Of a stretch of DNA of 64,000 bases, positions 17,630 through 25,414 are shown piece by piece. The first letter of the stretch is position 1; each line of letters begins with the position of its first letter. The position numbers and the translations under genes were made by a program. Under the pieces are notes generated by a model. It was not told where the DNA came from, searched no databases, and saw only the letters and a program-made list of their open reading frames with translations. This DNA comes from Hymenobacter aranciens (GTDB lineage: Bacteria > Bacteroidota > Bacteroidia > Cytophagales > Hymenobacteraceae), in NCBI RefSeq assembly GCF_030580865.1, contig NZ_JAUQSY010000001.1:124001-188000 (forward strand), in the 5' to 3' direction.

Positions 17630-17972
17630 CGCAGGATTTTATTTTGCGCGGAGAGGCGGGGGCTGAATGGGTTCGGCCTGCTGACCGCCCCGGCTTCTGG
17701 CCGCCGAGCGAAAATTATGCGGGAAGTGATTACCGACCGGTTAGGAGTTGTTCAACATCGGTCCGGACCGGTCTGGAATCGGTCGGAACCGACGCCAGAC
17801 CGGTTTAATATGACCCAGCTTGCGCAGTAGGAGGGAGACTGGGGCTGCGGGTAAAGCAGCCGCAAAAAAAAAGCGCACGAATAATGAAAACAGGTAAAAC
17901 TACCTGCTTTTGCGTCGCTCGGCTTCCCGAGCTTTGCCCCATCATTATTCACCGCTTTTCTCACCTACCTGC
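17630..17972. other. structured 343-nt intergenic region
   Basis: No gene is seen here. It holds an exact 12-nt palindrome CGGTCCGGACCG (17759-17770), overlapping a hairpin ACCGGTCTGG / CCAGACCGGT (17767-17804), with a further GACCGGTTAG word just upstream. There is also a GGCTGC/GCAGCC stem (17843-17861), a terminator-like CAGGTA/TACCTG stem followed by CTTTT (17891-17911), and a distant exact inverted pair GAATAATGA / TCATTATTC (17879-17887, 17942-17950) that encloses the latter. It precedes the orphan gene at 17973. Confidence 0.7.
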
Positions 17973-18980
17973 ATGACAGTTATTACCCCTTCTCCCGCTC
18001 CCGTGGTGCCCGGCTGGGTCGGTGGCTTCGCCACTTCGAACACCGCCTTCGCCTATCCCACGCCCGATTTGTCGTCGCTGCCGATGCTCGACAATCTGGC
18101 CAACATCCCGCTGCTGCAGCGGCAGCTGGGCATTGCCTGGCCCGAGTTCAGCTGGCTCACCCAGCCGGGCCTCGAGAGCAGCCGCTGCTTCCAGATGTTC
18201 TCGCCCTACATCTCGCGGGTGGGCTACACCGACGAGGGGCGCATCTACTCCATCATCTGCCCGCAGCAGGGCATCTGGATTCCCAACATCGGCTGCCTCA
18301 ACGTGGAGGTGACCGTGACCGGCCAGCGCGGCTGGGTCAACGAGGCTACCCCGCTGCAGGCCCTGGCCGCCGACATGACCGTGGAGGCCAAAATCTGGTT
18401 TAGCCCCAGCGCCACCCAGTCGCTGTTCGTGAAGCTGCTCTGGGCCATGTTTGCCAACTGCGGCCTGCCCTTCCCGGCCAGTAAGGCCAATGCCATCCGC
18501 GTGGCCACTTACGACCCCGGTAGCCCCGCGCAGCCCATCTTTCCGGTGCGCGCCGGGCAGAACCCGGCCTTTGCCAACCCCAGCTTCGCCCTGCACCCCG
18601 AGGCCTGGGGTGTGGGCAACATCGGCGTGGCCATCGGCGACCCTATCCCAACCACTTCGCCCGTCGTCAACGACTTCAACAAGCTGGTGATGGACCTCTT
18701 CAACATCGCCTCCGGCAATATGCTGCGCAGCGGCAGCACCCTCACCTGGAACGTGTGGTTCGTCGCCCCCGCTCTCGTGGACCAACAGGAGTGGGCCACG
18801 CACGCCGAGCGCTGGCGCACCTCCATCGACGAAGACCACGGCAGCCCCACCGGCCCCGGCACCGTGGCCCGCTTCTTCAACGGTACCGAGTTTCACCCGC
18901 TCCAGGCCGACATCGACGCCAAGACCAACGAGATTATTGCCTCAATGACGAGCAATATGAACAGCTTCTGCAAAGTGTAA
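17973..18980 (+). CDS. orphan protein of unknown function
   Basis: 335 residues from the ATG at 17973. There is no signal peptide and no clear membrane helix. It is rich in Pro, Trp, Phe and Asn, with blocks such as FSWLTQPGLESSRCF, IPNIGCLNVEVTVTGQRGW and WNVWFVAPALVDQQEW suggesting a beta-rich globular protein. I do not recognise a family or motif. Codon use and GC look like the neighbours, so recent transfer is not evident. It is flanked by a structured region upstream and a convergent GAF gene 27 bases downstream. Confidence 0.75.
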   Translation: MTVITPSPAPVVPGWVGGFATSNTAFAYPTPDLSSLPMLDNLANIPLLQRQLGIAWPEFSWLTQPGLESSRCFQMFSPYISRVGYTDEGRIYSIICPQQGIWIPNIGCLNVEVTVTGQRGWVNEATPLQALAADMTVEAKIWFSPSATQSLFVKLLWAMFANCGLPFPASKANAIRVATYDPGSPAQPIFPVRAGQNPAFANPSFALHPEAWGVGNIGVAIGDPIPTTSPVVNDFNKLVMDLFNIASGNMLRSGSTLTWNVWFVAPALVDQQEWATHAERWRTSIDEDHGSPTGPGTVARFFNGTEFHPLQADIDAKTNEIIASMTSNMNSFCKV

Positions 18981-19007
18981 GTGGCCCGGTCTGAACCGGC
19001 GGCGGAG

Positions 19008-19748
19008 CTATTCCGCCGCCGGTTTCAACTGCGCAATGGCCGCCTTTATCTGCGTGATGAGGGCGTGCGTTATCATCCACAATTCATCGTCGATGGATTG
19101 TTGGTAGCTGTGGGCCTCGGGCGTCTGTGGCGAGACTTCCCACTTCCCCAACTCACGCAGGGTATCAATGCGGGCCAGCGAGGTTTCGATGTGGGCATAC
19201 ACGGCGCGCCACATGGCGCGGGCGGCCTCGGGCTGCTGCTGCAAGGTGGCGCGGAGTTCGAATAGCTGCATCACCACGTCGGCCAGCGCCGCCAGCCGCT
19301 GGCGCTCCACTGCCGACATCGCGCGGGCCTGGTGGCCTATCACGCACAGCGCCCCGATGTTGTAGCCCTCAGCCGTATGCAGCGGGTGTCCGGCGTAGAA
19401 GCCCAGGTTAAGCTGCCGGGCCGCCGCCTGGTTGGTGAGCAGGCACGGGTCGGCGTGCAGGTTTTCGAACACCGTGGTATGCTCGTGCAGCACGGCCACC
19501 GAGCAGATGCTGTCCTGCCGCGCCACTTGGGTAATGCCGTCCAGCCCGTAGTTGCCCCGGAAGGCCACGTGGTCTTCCTCCACCAGCGAAATCAGAGCAA
19601 TGGGCACCCCAAACAGCACCGCCGTCAGCCGTACTAGCTCGTCAAACACGGGGTCGTTGGGCCCACTCAGCAGGTTGTAGGCGCGCAGGGCCGCCAGGCG
19701 TTGCGGGTCGTTAGTTGGAATAAGGGCCGCGTAGGAGTCAGGAATCAT
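19008..19748 (-). CDS. GAF-domain sensor-like protein
   Basis: 246 residues. The ATG at 19748 is chosen because a TACCTTTG promoter box lies 43 bases upstream, whereas an in-frame ATG at 19805 would lie upstream of that box. After the typical opening DPQRLAALRAYNLL, residues about 25-165 form a GAF domain (GVPIALISLVEEDHVAFRGNYGL, FYAGHPLHTAEGYNIGALCVI) of the kind found alone or fused to kinases and cyclases. No output domain follows, only helices. The ligand is unknown. Confidence 0.82.
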   Translation of the reverse strand: MIPDSYAALIPTNDPQRLAALRAYNLLSGPNDPVFDELVRLTAVLFGVPIALISLVEEDHVAFRGNYGLDGITQVARQDSICSVAVLHEHTTVFENLHADPCLLTNQAAARQLNLGFYAGHPLHTAEGYNIGALCVIGHQARAMSAVERQRLAALADVVMQLFELRATLQQQPEAARAMWRAVYAHIETSLARIDTLRELGKWEVSPQTPEAHSYQQSIDDELWMITHALITQIKAAIAQLKPAAE

Positions 19749-19790
19749 ACAAAAACAGGAATAGGGCGTCTCGGAGCCCGCGGCAGTAGA

Positions 19791-19798
19791 CAAAGGTA
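19791..19798 (-). promoter_or_regulatory. -7 box for GAF gene
   Basis: TACCTTTG on minus (19798-19791), an exact TAnnTTTG match, giving a leader of about 40 nt to the ATG at 19748. Confidence 0.55.
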
Positions 19799-19904
19799 GG
19801 TGCATCCGGATTAGGGAGATGGTAGAAGCAAGGAGCACCTGCGCGGACCGATGTTCGGCCACTTTTCTCCGCCTACTCCCGCGTTCCTGCCGACCTTTGC
19901 CCCC

Positions 19905-21698
19905 ATGCAACCCCAAGCTGATTCTTCCAAAGCCGGTCAGGTGTTCGACTGGGCCGTGCTGCGCCGCCTGCTGGCCTACGTGCGGCCCTACCGGCGCGTG
20001 TTTATCGGGCTGATTTTGCTCACCGTGGCCGCCGCCGTGCTGGGCACGCTACGGCCCTTCCTCATCCAGCGCATGGTCGATGTCAACATCGAGCAGGGCG
20101 ACTGGCGCGGGCTCAACGTGCAGTTTGGCCTGCTGCTGGTGCTGCTGGTGGTGAACACCGGCGTGAGCTACCTCCAGACCTACTACGGCGGCTGGCTGGG
20201 CCAGTACATCGTGCGCGATATCCGCACCGACCTCTACCGCCACCTGCTGGGCCTCAAGCTGCAGTTCTTCGACCGCACGCCCATCGGCGTGCTCGTCACC
20301 CGCAACATATCCGACGTCGAAACCCTGTCCGACGTTTTCAGCGAAGGCCTGGCCGCCATGGCCGGCGACGTGCTGCAGATTCTGTTCATCATGGCTTTCA
20401 TGTTCTGGATTGACTGGCGCCTGACGCTTATCAGCCTCTCTGTGATTCCGCCGCTCTTGTTCAGCACCTACGTGTTCAAGGAGAAGGTCAAAGGCTCGTT
20501 CCAGGACGTGCGCAACGCCGTGGCCAAGCTCAATAGCTTCGTGCAGGAGCACCTTACGGGCATGAACGTGGTGCAGATTTTCAACAATGAGGAGCGCGAA
20601 TTCCAGAAGTTTAAAAAGATAAACCAGGAGCACACCGACGCTAACATCCGCTCGGTGCTCTACTACAGCATCTACTTCCCGGTGGCCGAAGTGCTGGCCG
20701 CCATCGGCGTGGGCCTACTGGTGTGGTACGCCGCGCAAGGCCAGATTGAAGGCACCATCTCGAAGGGCGCGCTCATTGCCTTCATCATGTATAATGCGCT
20801 GTTCTTCCGTCCCATTCGGCAGATTGCCGACCGGTTCAATACCCTGCAGCTGGGCTTGGTGAGCACCGAGCGGTTGCTGAAACTGCTCGATGACAAAAGC
20901 CTGGTGGCCACCTCCGGCGACGCCGACCCCGGCCAATTGACGGGCGAAGTAGAATTCAAGCACGTCTGGTTTGCCTACAACCGTGAGGTCAGCGAAGCTA
21001 ACGAGCCCGAGTGGGTGCTCAAGGACATCAACTTCCGCGTCGAGCCCGGCCAGACCATTGCTTTCGTGGGCGCCACCGGCGCCGGCAAAACCAGCATTAT
21101 CAACCTGCTCAGTCGCTTCTACGACATCCAGCAGGGCAGCATCTGCCTCGACAACCGTGACCTGCGCGACTACGACCTCAGCCGCCTGCGCCGCCAGATT
21201 GGCGTGGTGCTGCAGGACGTGTTTCTCTTCGCCGGCTCCATCCGCGACAACATCACCCTCGGCAACCGCGAAATCACCGACGCGCAAATCTGGGAAGCCG
21301 CCGACCTCGTGGGCGCCCGGCGCTTTATCGAGCGCCTGCCCGCGGCCCTCGACTACCCCGTGATGGAGCGCGGCGCCACGCTCTCCGTGGGCCAGCGCCA
21401 GCTCATCAGCTTCGTGCGGGCGCTGGTGTATCAGCCCAGCATTATCGTGCTGGATGAAGCCACTTCGTCGGTCGATTCCGAGACGGAGGAGCTCATCCAA
21501 CAGGCCATCGAAAAGCTGATGCAGGGCCGTACTTCGCTGGTCATTGCCCACCGCCTCAGCACCATTCAGAAGGCCGACAAAATCGTGGTGCTCGACAAGG
21601 GCGAAATCAAGGAAGTGGGCACCCACGACGAGCTGCTGCGCCGCCCCGATGGCTACTACGCCCAGCTGTACCAGATGCAGTACCTGGCGCACAGTTAA
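19905..21698 (+). CDS. ABC exporter, fused membrane and ATPase domains (MsbA-like)
   Basis: About 597 residues from the ATG at 19905. The N-terminal six-helix membrane domain (about 30-330) is followed by an ATPase with Walker A GATGAGKTS, a Q-loop, Walker B IIVLDEATSSVD and switch His in IAHRLST. The signature is LSVGQRQL, a mild variant of LSGGQ. It is a half-transporter that could homodimerise or pair with the other exporter at 25415. The cargo could be lipid, peptide or drug. GACCTTTG sits five bases before the ATG. A small anchored protein gene follows 15 bases downstream. Confidence 0.88.
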   Translation: MQPQADSSKAGQVFDWAVLRRLLAYVRPYRRVFIGLILLTVAAAVLGTLRPFLIQRMVDVNIEQGDWRGLNVQFGLLLVLLVVNTGVSYLQTYYGGWLGQYIVRDIRTDLYRHLLGLKLQFFDRTPIGVLVTRNISDVETLSDVFSEGLAAMAGDVLQILFIMAFMFWIDWRLTLISLSVIPPLLFSTYVFKEKVKGSFQDVRNAVAKLNSFVQEHLTGMNVVQIFNNEEREFQKFKKINQEHTDANIRSVLYYSIYFPVAEVLAAIGVGLLVWYAAQGQIEGTISKGALIAFIMYNALFFRPIRQIADRFNTLQLGLVSTERLLKLLDDKSLVATSGDADPGQLTGEVEFKHVWFAYNREVSEANEPEWVLKDINFRVEPGQTIAFVGATGAGKTSIINLLSRFYDIQQGSICLDNRDLRDYDLSRLRRQIGVVLQDVFLFAGSIRDNITLGNREITDAQIWEAADLVGARRFIERLPAALDYPVMERGATLSVGQRQLISFVRALVYQPSIIVLDEATSSVDSETEELIQQAIEKLMQGRTSLVIAHRLSTIQKADKIVVLDKGEIKEVGTHDELLRRPDGYYAQLYQMQYLAHS

Positions 21699-21713
21699 AA
21701 TACCGGTTCTATC

Positions 21714-22235
21714 ATGCGTTTTTTCCTTCCCGTCGTTCTGCTGCTCACCCTGGCCGGCCTCGGCTTCTACGCCTGGCTGGGCGGCTTCCGCAGCGCCACC
21801 ACCAGCCTCCAAACCAATACGCCGCCGGTGCTGCTGGCCGGCCAGTACTTCCGCGGCCCGGCCCAGGCCGCCGAGTTTGGCCCGCTGTTCCGCCGCGCCA
21901 AGGAAGTGCAGGACGCCCGCCAGCTCCGCGGCGACCTCGCCAACCTTTACTTCGACAACCCCGAAAAAGCCCACGACACCATCCGCGCCTTCGTGGGCCT
22001 GGCCGTGGCCGACAGCTCCCAGACCCTGCCTACCGGCTGGCGCTACCGGGTGCTGCCCAGCCAGCGGCGCGTGGTGGTGGCCCGCGTGGCCGGCGTGGGC
22101 TACCTGCTAGCGCCCGACAAGCTGTACCCCGCCATCCAGGAGTTTATCGCGGCCGAAAAGCTGACGCAGCGCGGCTTCTACTTCGAACGCTTCGCGCCCA
22201 ACGATGCCGCCGAAGTGTGGGCCGAAGTAAAATAA
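21714..22235 (+). CDS. N-anchored hypothetical protein, possible GyrI-like fold
   Basis: 173 residues with one N-terminal membrane helix (MRFFLPVVLLLTLAGLGFYAWLGGF). The rest has alternating strands and helices with Tyr/Val-rich segments (VLLAGQYFRGP, YFDNPEKAHDTIRAFVGLAV) that resemble GyrI-like small-molecule-binding domains. That resemblance is weak. It follows the ABC exporter by 15 bases and is probably co-transcribed. Confidence 0.55.
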   Translation: MRFFLPVVLLLTLAGLGFYAWLGGFRSATTSLQTNTPPVLLAGQYFRGPAQAAEFGPLFRRAKEVQDARQLRGDLANLYFDNPEKAHDTIRAFVGLAVADSSQTLPTGWRYRVLPSQRRVVVARVAGVGYLLAPDKLYPAIQEFIAAEKLTQRGFYFERFAPNDAAEVWAEVK

Positions 22236-22239
22236 AAAA

Positions 22240-22266
22240 GGGCCCGGCTGACTGCCGGGCCCTTTC
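22240..22266 (+). terminator. intrinsic terminator
   Basis: Perfect stem GGGCCCGGC / GCCGGGCCC (22240-22248, 22254-22262) with A's before and TTT after. It sits between convergent genes. Confidence 0.88.
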
Positions 22267-22286
22267 AGCTTGCTGCGAAGAAAAAC

Positions 22287-22913
22287 CTAGCGGCCGAAAT
22301 AAAACGTGCCGCCAAACGTGAGCTGGTCGAGCCCGAACGAGGCGCCGAAATTGCTGACCGTCTGGCTGGCGCTGGGCTGCACGTTCACATGGTCATAGCC
22401 CAGGTACCCTACCGAGGCGCTGATACCAAATTTGGGCACCGGGAAGAAGACGACCCCCGGCGTGAGGCTGGCATAATAGCCGCTACGGGTCACGTTGAGG
22501 CTGGTAACAGGGTCGGTATAAGTAGGAGTGAAGCTGCGCTGGTAGCCCGCGCCGAGCGTTCCGAGAAAGCCAAACTGCTCACTCAGCATCTTGTAGTACT
22601 GCACGTAAGGCCCCACCCGCAAGGAGGTGGCCGCGTCCAGATTGTTCTCGGGGTAGTTGCTGATGGTTGTGCGGCCCGCGCTGTAGTTCAGGTTGATACC
22701 CACGGCCAGGTTGTCGGCCACGAAGAAGCCCGCGCTCGGCGCCACCCGAAACTGGCTGGTAACCACGTCCTGGCCCTGGCTTTCGGTGTGGCGGCTGTAG
22801 CCGATGCTGCCGCCCAGCGAGGTAGTGCCCGCCGGAATAGCCGTTTGCGCCTGCGCCAGGGAGGTAGTGCCCGCCAGCAGCGTCAGTAGTAGAAGAGCGT
22901 TTTTTAGGTTCAT
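22287..22913 (-). CDS. outer-membrane beta-barrel protein, copy 1
   Basis: 208 residues with a signal peptide (MNLKNALLLLTLLAGTTSLAQAQ). The mature part is a small eight-strand-like barrel (GFFVADNLAVGINLNYSAGR, YVQYYKMLSEQFGFLGTLGAGYQRS) ending in LTFGGTFYFGR with the usual terminal aromatic. It is clearly paralogous to the gene at 23018: the same TAIPAGT start of the mature region, the same DNLAVG and YVQYYKML blocks and the same ending. It probably serves an envelope or structural role. Confidence 0.82.
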   Translation of the reverse strand: MNLKNALLLLTLLAGTTSLAQAQTAIPAGTTSLGGSIGYSRHTESQGQDVVTSQFRVAPSAGFFVADNLAVGINLNYSAGRTTISNYPENNLDAATSLRVGPYVQYYKMLSEQFGFLGTLGAGYQRSFTPTYTDPVTSLNVTRSGYYASLTPGVVFFPVPKFGISASVGYLGYDHVNVQPSASQTVSNFGASFGLDQLTFGGTFYFGR

Positions 22914-23017
22914 GAAAAAAAGGAAGAAGTGGTGAGAATCAGCACCGCCGCCCCAGTGCGGCGGCTCAAAGAAGATACCCGTAGTGCCTAGGTAGTTGCA
23001 CCGCCTATGCCACCCGG

Positions 23018-23674
23018 CTAGCGGCCAAAATAATACGTGCCCCCAAACAGCAGCTGGTCGAAGCCAAACGCGGCCCCCAGGTCGCTTTCGGTGCGGTCAG
23101 CCGATTTGAGCTTCATGCGCTCGTAGCCCAGGTAGCCCACCGAGGCGCTGATACCCAGCTTCGGCGTAGGAAAAAAGATTAGCCCGGGCGTCAGCTGCGC
23201 GTAAAAGCCGTTGCTCTTGACATTGACGTTCGGGTCGTTGGGGTCGATGGCCCGGTAGCCGTCGGAAGCCCGGTGCTGGTAGCCCGCGCCCAGGGTGCCC
23301 ACGAGGCCAAACTGCGCCGTCAGCATCTTGTAATACTGCACGTAAGCCCCGGCCCGCAGCTGCTCGTTCGGCGTCGTGGTGCTCGAAGCGCCGGCGCCGT
23401 CGAAGCGCCGCTTCGTTATCAGATAGCCCAAATCCAGCCCCACGGCTAGGTTGTCGGCCACAAAATACCCGATGCTGGGCGTGAATTGAAACTGATTCTC
23501 ACTATAGCTGTGAGAAAGAGTTCCACTAGTAGCTGACGGCGGTTCGTCGTTGGTGAAGTGCGCGTAGCCCACCATCCCGCCCAGCGCCACCGTGCCGGCC
23601 GGGATGGCCGTCTGCGCCTGCGCTCCGCCACTGCCTGCGCTCAGCAATACCGCCCAAAGAAGAAGTTTTTTCAT
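23018..23674 (-). CDS. outer-membrane beta-barrel protein, copy 2
   Basis: 218 residues from the ATG at 23674 (signal MKKLLLWAVLLSAGSGGAQAQ), with a TACCTTTG box 22 bases upstream. A longer reading to 23779 would run through the promoter and terminator. It shares the TAIPAGT, DNLAVGLDLGY, YVQYYKML and FGGTYYFGR blocks with the neighbour at 22287, so the pair arose by tandem duplication. The two genes are 105 bases apart in the same direction. Confidence 0.82.
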   Translation of the reverse strand: MKKLLLWAVLLSAGSGGAQAQTAIPAGTVALGGMVGYAHFTNDEPPSATSGTLSHSYSENQFQFTPSIGYFVADNLAVGLDLGYLITKRRFDGAGASSTTTPNEQLRAGAYVQYYKMLTAQFGLVGTLGAGYQHRASDGYRAIDPNDPNVNVKSNGFYAQLTPGLIFFPTPKLGISASVGYLGYERMKLKSADRTESDLGAAFGFDQLLFGGTYYFGR

Positions 23675-23695
23675 GTGGTAGAAGTGAGAAAGCTT

Positions 23696-23703
23696 CAAAG
23701 GTA
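23696..23703 (-). promoter_or_regulatory. -7 box for barrel protein copy 2
   Basis: TACCTTTG on minus (23703-23696), an exact match to TAnnTTTG, with a leader of about 20 nt. Confidence 0.55.
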
Positions 23704-23778
23704 CCACGCGCAATACGCACGCTGTCGTGCCCTGTAACGTCGTCGCCCCGTCGGTAGTATCCGGGCGCCGAAAAAACA

Positions 23779-23814
23779 AAAAAGCCCTTTCCTACGCAGG
23801 AAAGGGCTTTTTTC
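23779..23814. terminator. bidirectional terminator
   Basis: Stem AAAGCCCTTTCCT / AGGAAAGGGCTTT with an ACGC loop, an A-run on the left and a T-run on the right. It follows tRNA-Pro(CGG) on the minus strand. Confidence 0.88.
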
Positions 23815-23824
23815 AGTACTCGGG

Positions 23825-23898
23825 TCGGGGTGGCAGGATTCGAACCTACGGCCTCGTCGTCCCGAACGACGCGCGCTACCGGGCTGCGCTACACCCCG
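23825..23898 (-). tRNA. tRNA-Pro (CGG)
   Basis: 74-nt cloverleaf on minus: acceptor CGGGGTG/CACCCCG with discriminator A, anticodon stem CGTCG-TTCGGGA-CGACG giving CGG, and T arm GTAGGTTCGAATCCTGC. CCA is not encoded. Confidence 0.95.
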
Positions 23899-23946
23899 AA
23901 ATCGGGCCGATGGGGCGACCCGTTTCAGTATCCAATTCAGCGGCCG

Positions 23947-23978
23947 AAAAAAGCCCCCGAACCGAAGTTCGAGGGCTT
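23947..23978 (-). terminator. terminator of tRNA-Pro (GGG)
   Basis: On minus, AAGCCCTCGAAC / GTTCGGGGGCTT (one bulge) is followed by TTTTTT. It lies between the two tRNA-Pro genes and would separate their transcripts. Confidence 0.8.
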
Positions 23979-23998
23979 CCAGAGCGGCTGCTCTTCCG

Positions 23999-24072
23999 TC
24001 GGAGTGGCAGGATTCGAACCTACGACCTCCAGCACCCCATGCTGGCGCGATACCAGGCTACGCTACACCCCG
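23999..24072 (-). tRNA. tRNA-Pro (GGG)
   Basis: 74-nt cloverleaf on minus: acceptor CGGGGTG/CACTCCG (one G-U pair) with discriminator A, anticodon stem CCAGC-ATGGGGT-GCTGG giving GGG, and T arm as in the CGG gene. The acceptor, T and much of the D arm match its neighbour, so the pair looks like an old tandem duplication. Confidence 0.95.
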
Positions 24073-24089
24073 ATTGGAAATTGGAGCGA

Positions 24090-24121
24090 CAAAGGTACGC
24101 CTTTTTTTGAAGGATGTGCAA
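24090..24121 (-). promoter_or_regulatory. promoter of tRNA-Pro (GGG)
   Basis: TTG (24121-24119), a 21-nt spacer and TACCTTTG (24097-24090) on the minus strand, 18 bases upstream of the tRNA 5' end. Confidence 0.65.
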
Positions 24122-24303
24122 GCCGAATGGGAATATTTTTTTCAGCCCGGGCCTCCGGGCTGGCACGGATAAGGGCGTCCGGGCTGGGCGGTATTTTCAG
24201 GTAGATGGTGCAAAATACTGGCTTTCTGGCTTGCGAAGGGGAGAGGGGAGGCGGTACTTTTAAGCTCCTGTCCACCTCGGCGACGGGCCTTTTTCTGCTT
24301 TCT

Positions 24304-24744
24304 ATGGCTGGTCCTGCCCCATTGCCTGCTGCTTCGCGCCGCCCCCGCGCCGCCCACCTCATCGACTTCGATTACCTCGACCACGTGGCCGGCGGCGATG
24401 CCAACTACGTGGTACTCATGGCCCGCTTGTTCTGCGCGCACTTTCCCGAAGAGATGTTTCTGCTGGAAGTGGCCTGCACCCGCGCCGATGCCGCTGCCCT
24501 GCGCCAGGGCCTGCTACGCCTCGGCACCACCTGCCAGCTGATGGGCCTGCCCCGCCTGGTGCAGATGGCCCACCAACTCGCTGAGCAATTGCACCCCCAC
24601 AAGCTGCTGCCCGCGCACACGCCCGCCGTGCTGCGCCGTCTGCGCCACGGCGGCACCGCCGCCATGAGCACCCTGGCCCTGCGCCTCGATAAGCGCTACC
24701 CCGACGAGCTCGAAAGTCTGCTGCACCACGCCGAAGCGGCATAG
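24304..24744 (+). CDS. degenerate Hpt-domain-like protein
   Basis: About 146 residues from the ATG at 24304; an in-frame start at 24205 is possible, but a TACTTTTA box at 24255 supports the shorter form. Residues about 18-95 follow the histidine phosphotransfer pattern (IDFDYLDHVAGGDANYVVLMARLFCAHFPEE). Where the phospho-accepting HxLKG should stand, the protein reads LRLGT, so the His is replaced by Leu. It may bind response regulators without transferring phosphate. The C-terminal 50 residues are basic and helical. It is not next to any kinase gene. Confidence 0.55.
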   Translation: MAGPAPLPAASRRPRAAHLIDFDYLDHVAGGDANYVVLMARLFCAHFPEEMFLLEVACTRADAAALRQGLLRLGTTCQLMGLPRLVQMAHQLAEQLHPHKLLPAHTPAVLRRLRHGGTAAMSTLALRLDKRYPDELESLLHHAEAA

Positions 24745-24840
24745 TATGTGCATGAGGGCAACGTGAAGGCATACTATCCGAAACCCCGTAACTTTACGGC
24801 AACGAATTACTATTCCGCCTCATCCATCGTAGCCCCCATT

Positions 24841-25269
24841 ATGCAACGTACCCTACTGGCTTTGGCCCTGCTATTTGTACTACCCGTGGCCGCCGCACAC
24901 GCCCAGGCTAGCATCCTGCCCGGTGGCGCAGCTCCGGCTCAGCCCACCAAACCGGCTGCCACCACTACCACGGAAGCCAGCCCCGCCGCCATCGCTCCCG
25001 CCCCCATGACCCCGGCGGCCGACCCTACGGCCCTCAAAGTCAAAGCGGAAATCAACCCGGCTACCGGCAAGCTGACCGTGCGTACTGACAACCCCGGCCC
25101 CACGCGCATCGAAGTAAACGACGTGAGCGGCCGCCCTTTGCTTACCTACACCATGATGGTGGGAACCACGCCGGCTGCCCTTGATATCAAGCAGTTGTCG
25201 CCTGGCTCCTACGTGGTGCGCTGCACCGCGGGCGACCGCACCGGCATGCGCCGCGTGACGGTAGAATAA
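24841..25269 (+). CDS. small secreted protein resembling an isolated T9SS sorting domain
   Basis: 142 residues. A signal peptide (MQRTLLALALLFVLPVAAAHAQ) and an Ala/Pro/Thr-rich linker (about 25-70) precede a 70-residue beta domain (VNDVSGRPLLTY, LDIKQLSPGSYVVRCTAG, MRRVTVE). This domain aligns well with the C-terminal sorting domains of the proteases at 43934 and 47299 (LHNMLGQRL, LDTQALAAGTYLLTV, VRRVVVE). No cargo domain is present. A TAACTTTA box lies at 24789. Confidence 0.6.
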   Translation: MQRTLLALALLFVLPVAAAHAQASILPGGAAPAQPTKPAATTTTEASPAAIAPAPMTPAADPTALKVKAEINPATGKLTVRTDNPGPTRIEVNDVSGRPLLTYTMMVGTTPAALDIKQLSPGSYVVRCTAGDRTGMRRVTVE

Positions 25270-25285
25270 GGTTTCGGAAGATAAA

Positions 25286-25405
25286 AGAACGTCATCCTGA
25301 GCGTAGCGAAAGGACCTCGCCCGCTTCTCTGTGGTAGTAACTTTTGATTACTACCGCACGAGGCGCGGGCGAGGTCCTTTCGCCTTCGGCTCAGGATGAC
25401 GTTCT
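25286..25405. repeat. 120-nt palindrome with GTCATCCTGAGCG ends
   Basis: Outer arms 25286-25324 and 25365-25405 pair over about 38 nt with few mismatches. The centre forms a second exact stem GGTAGTAA / TTACTACC (25333-25356). It lies between convergent genes and could terminate both. The outer words GTCATCCTGAGC and GCTCAGGATGAC recur in decayed form at 10349-10452. Confidence 0.88.
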
Positions 25406-25414
25406 GGTTTAAAT

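Noticed and set aside
23825..24072. The two tRNA-Pro genes as an integration (att) site with a duplicated tRNA end
   Set aside because: Both are full-length with different anticodons and their own terminators, and no integrase or foreign segment lies between them.
23727..24110. Open frame containing RIRTYGLVVPNDARYR
   Set aside because: This is a translation across the minus-strand tRNA-Pro genes, a well-known spurious protein.
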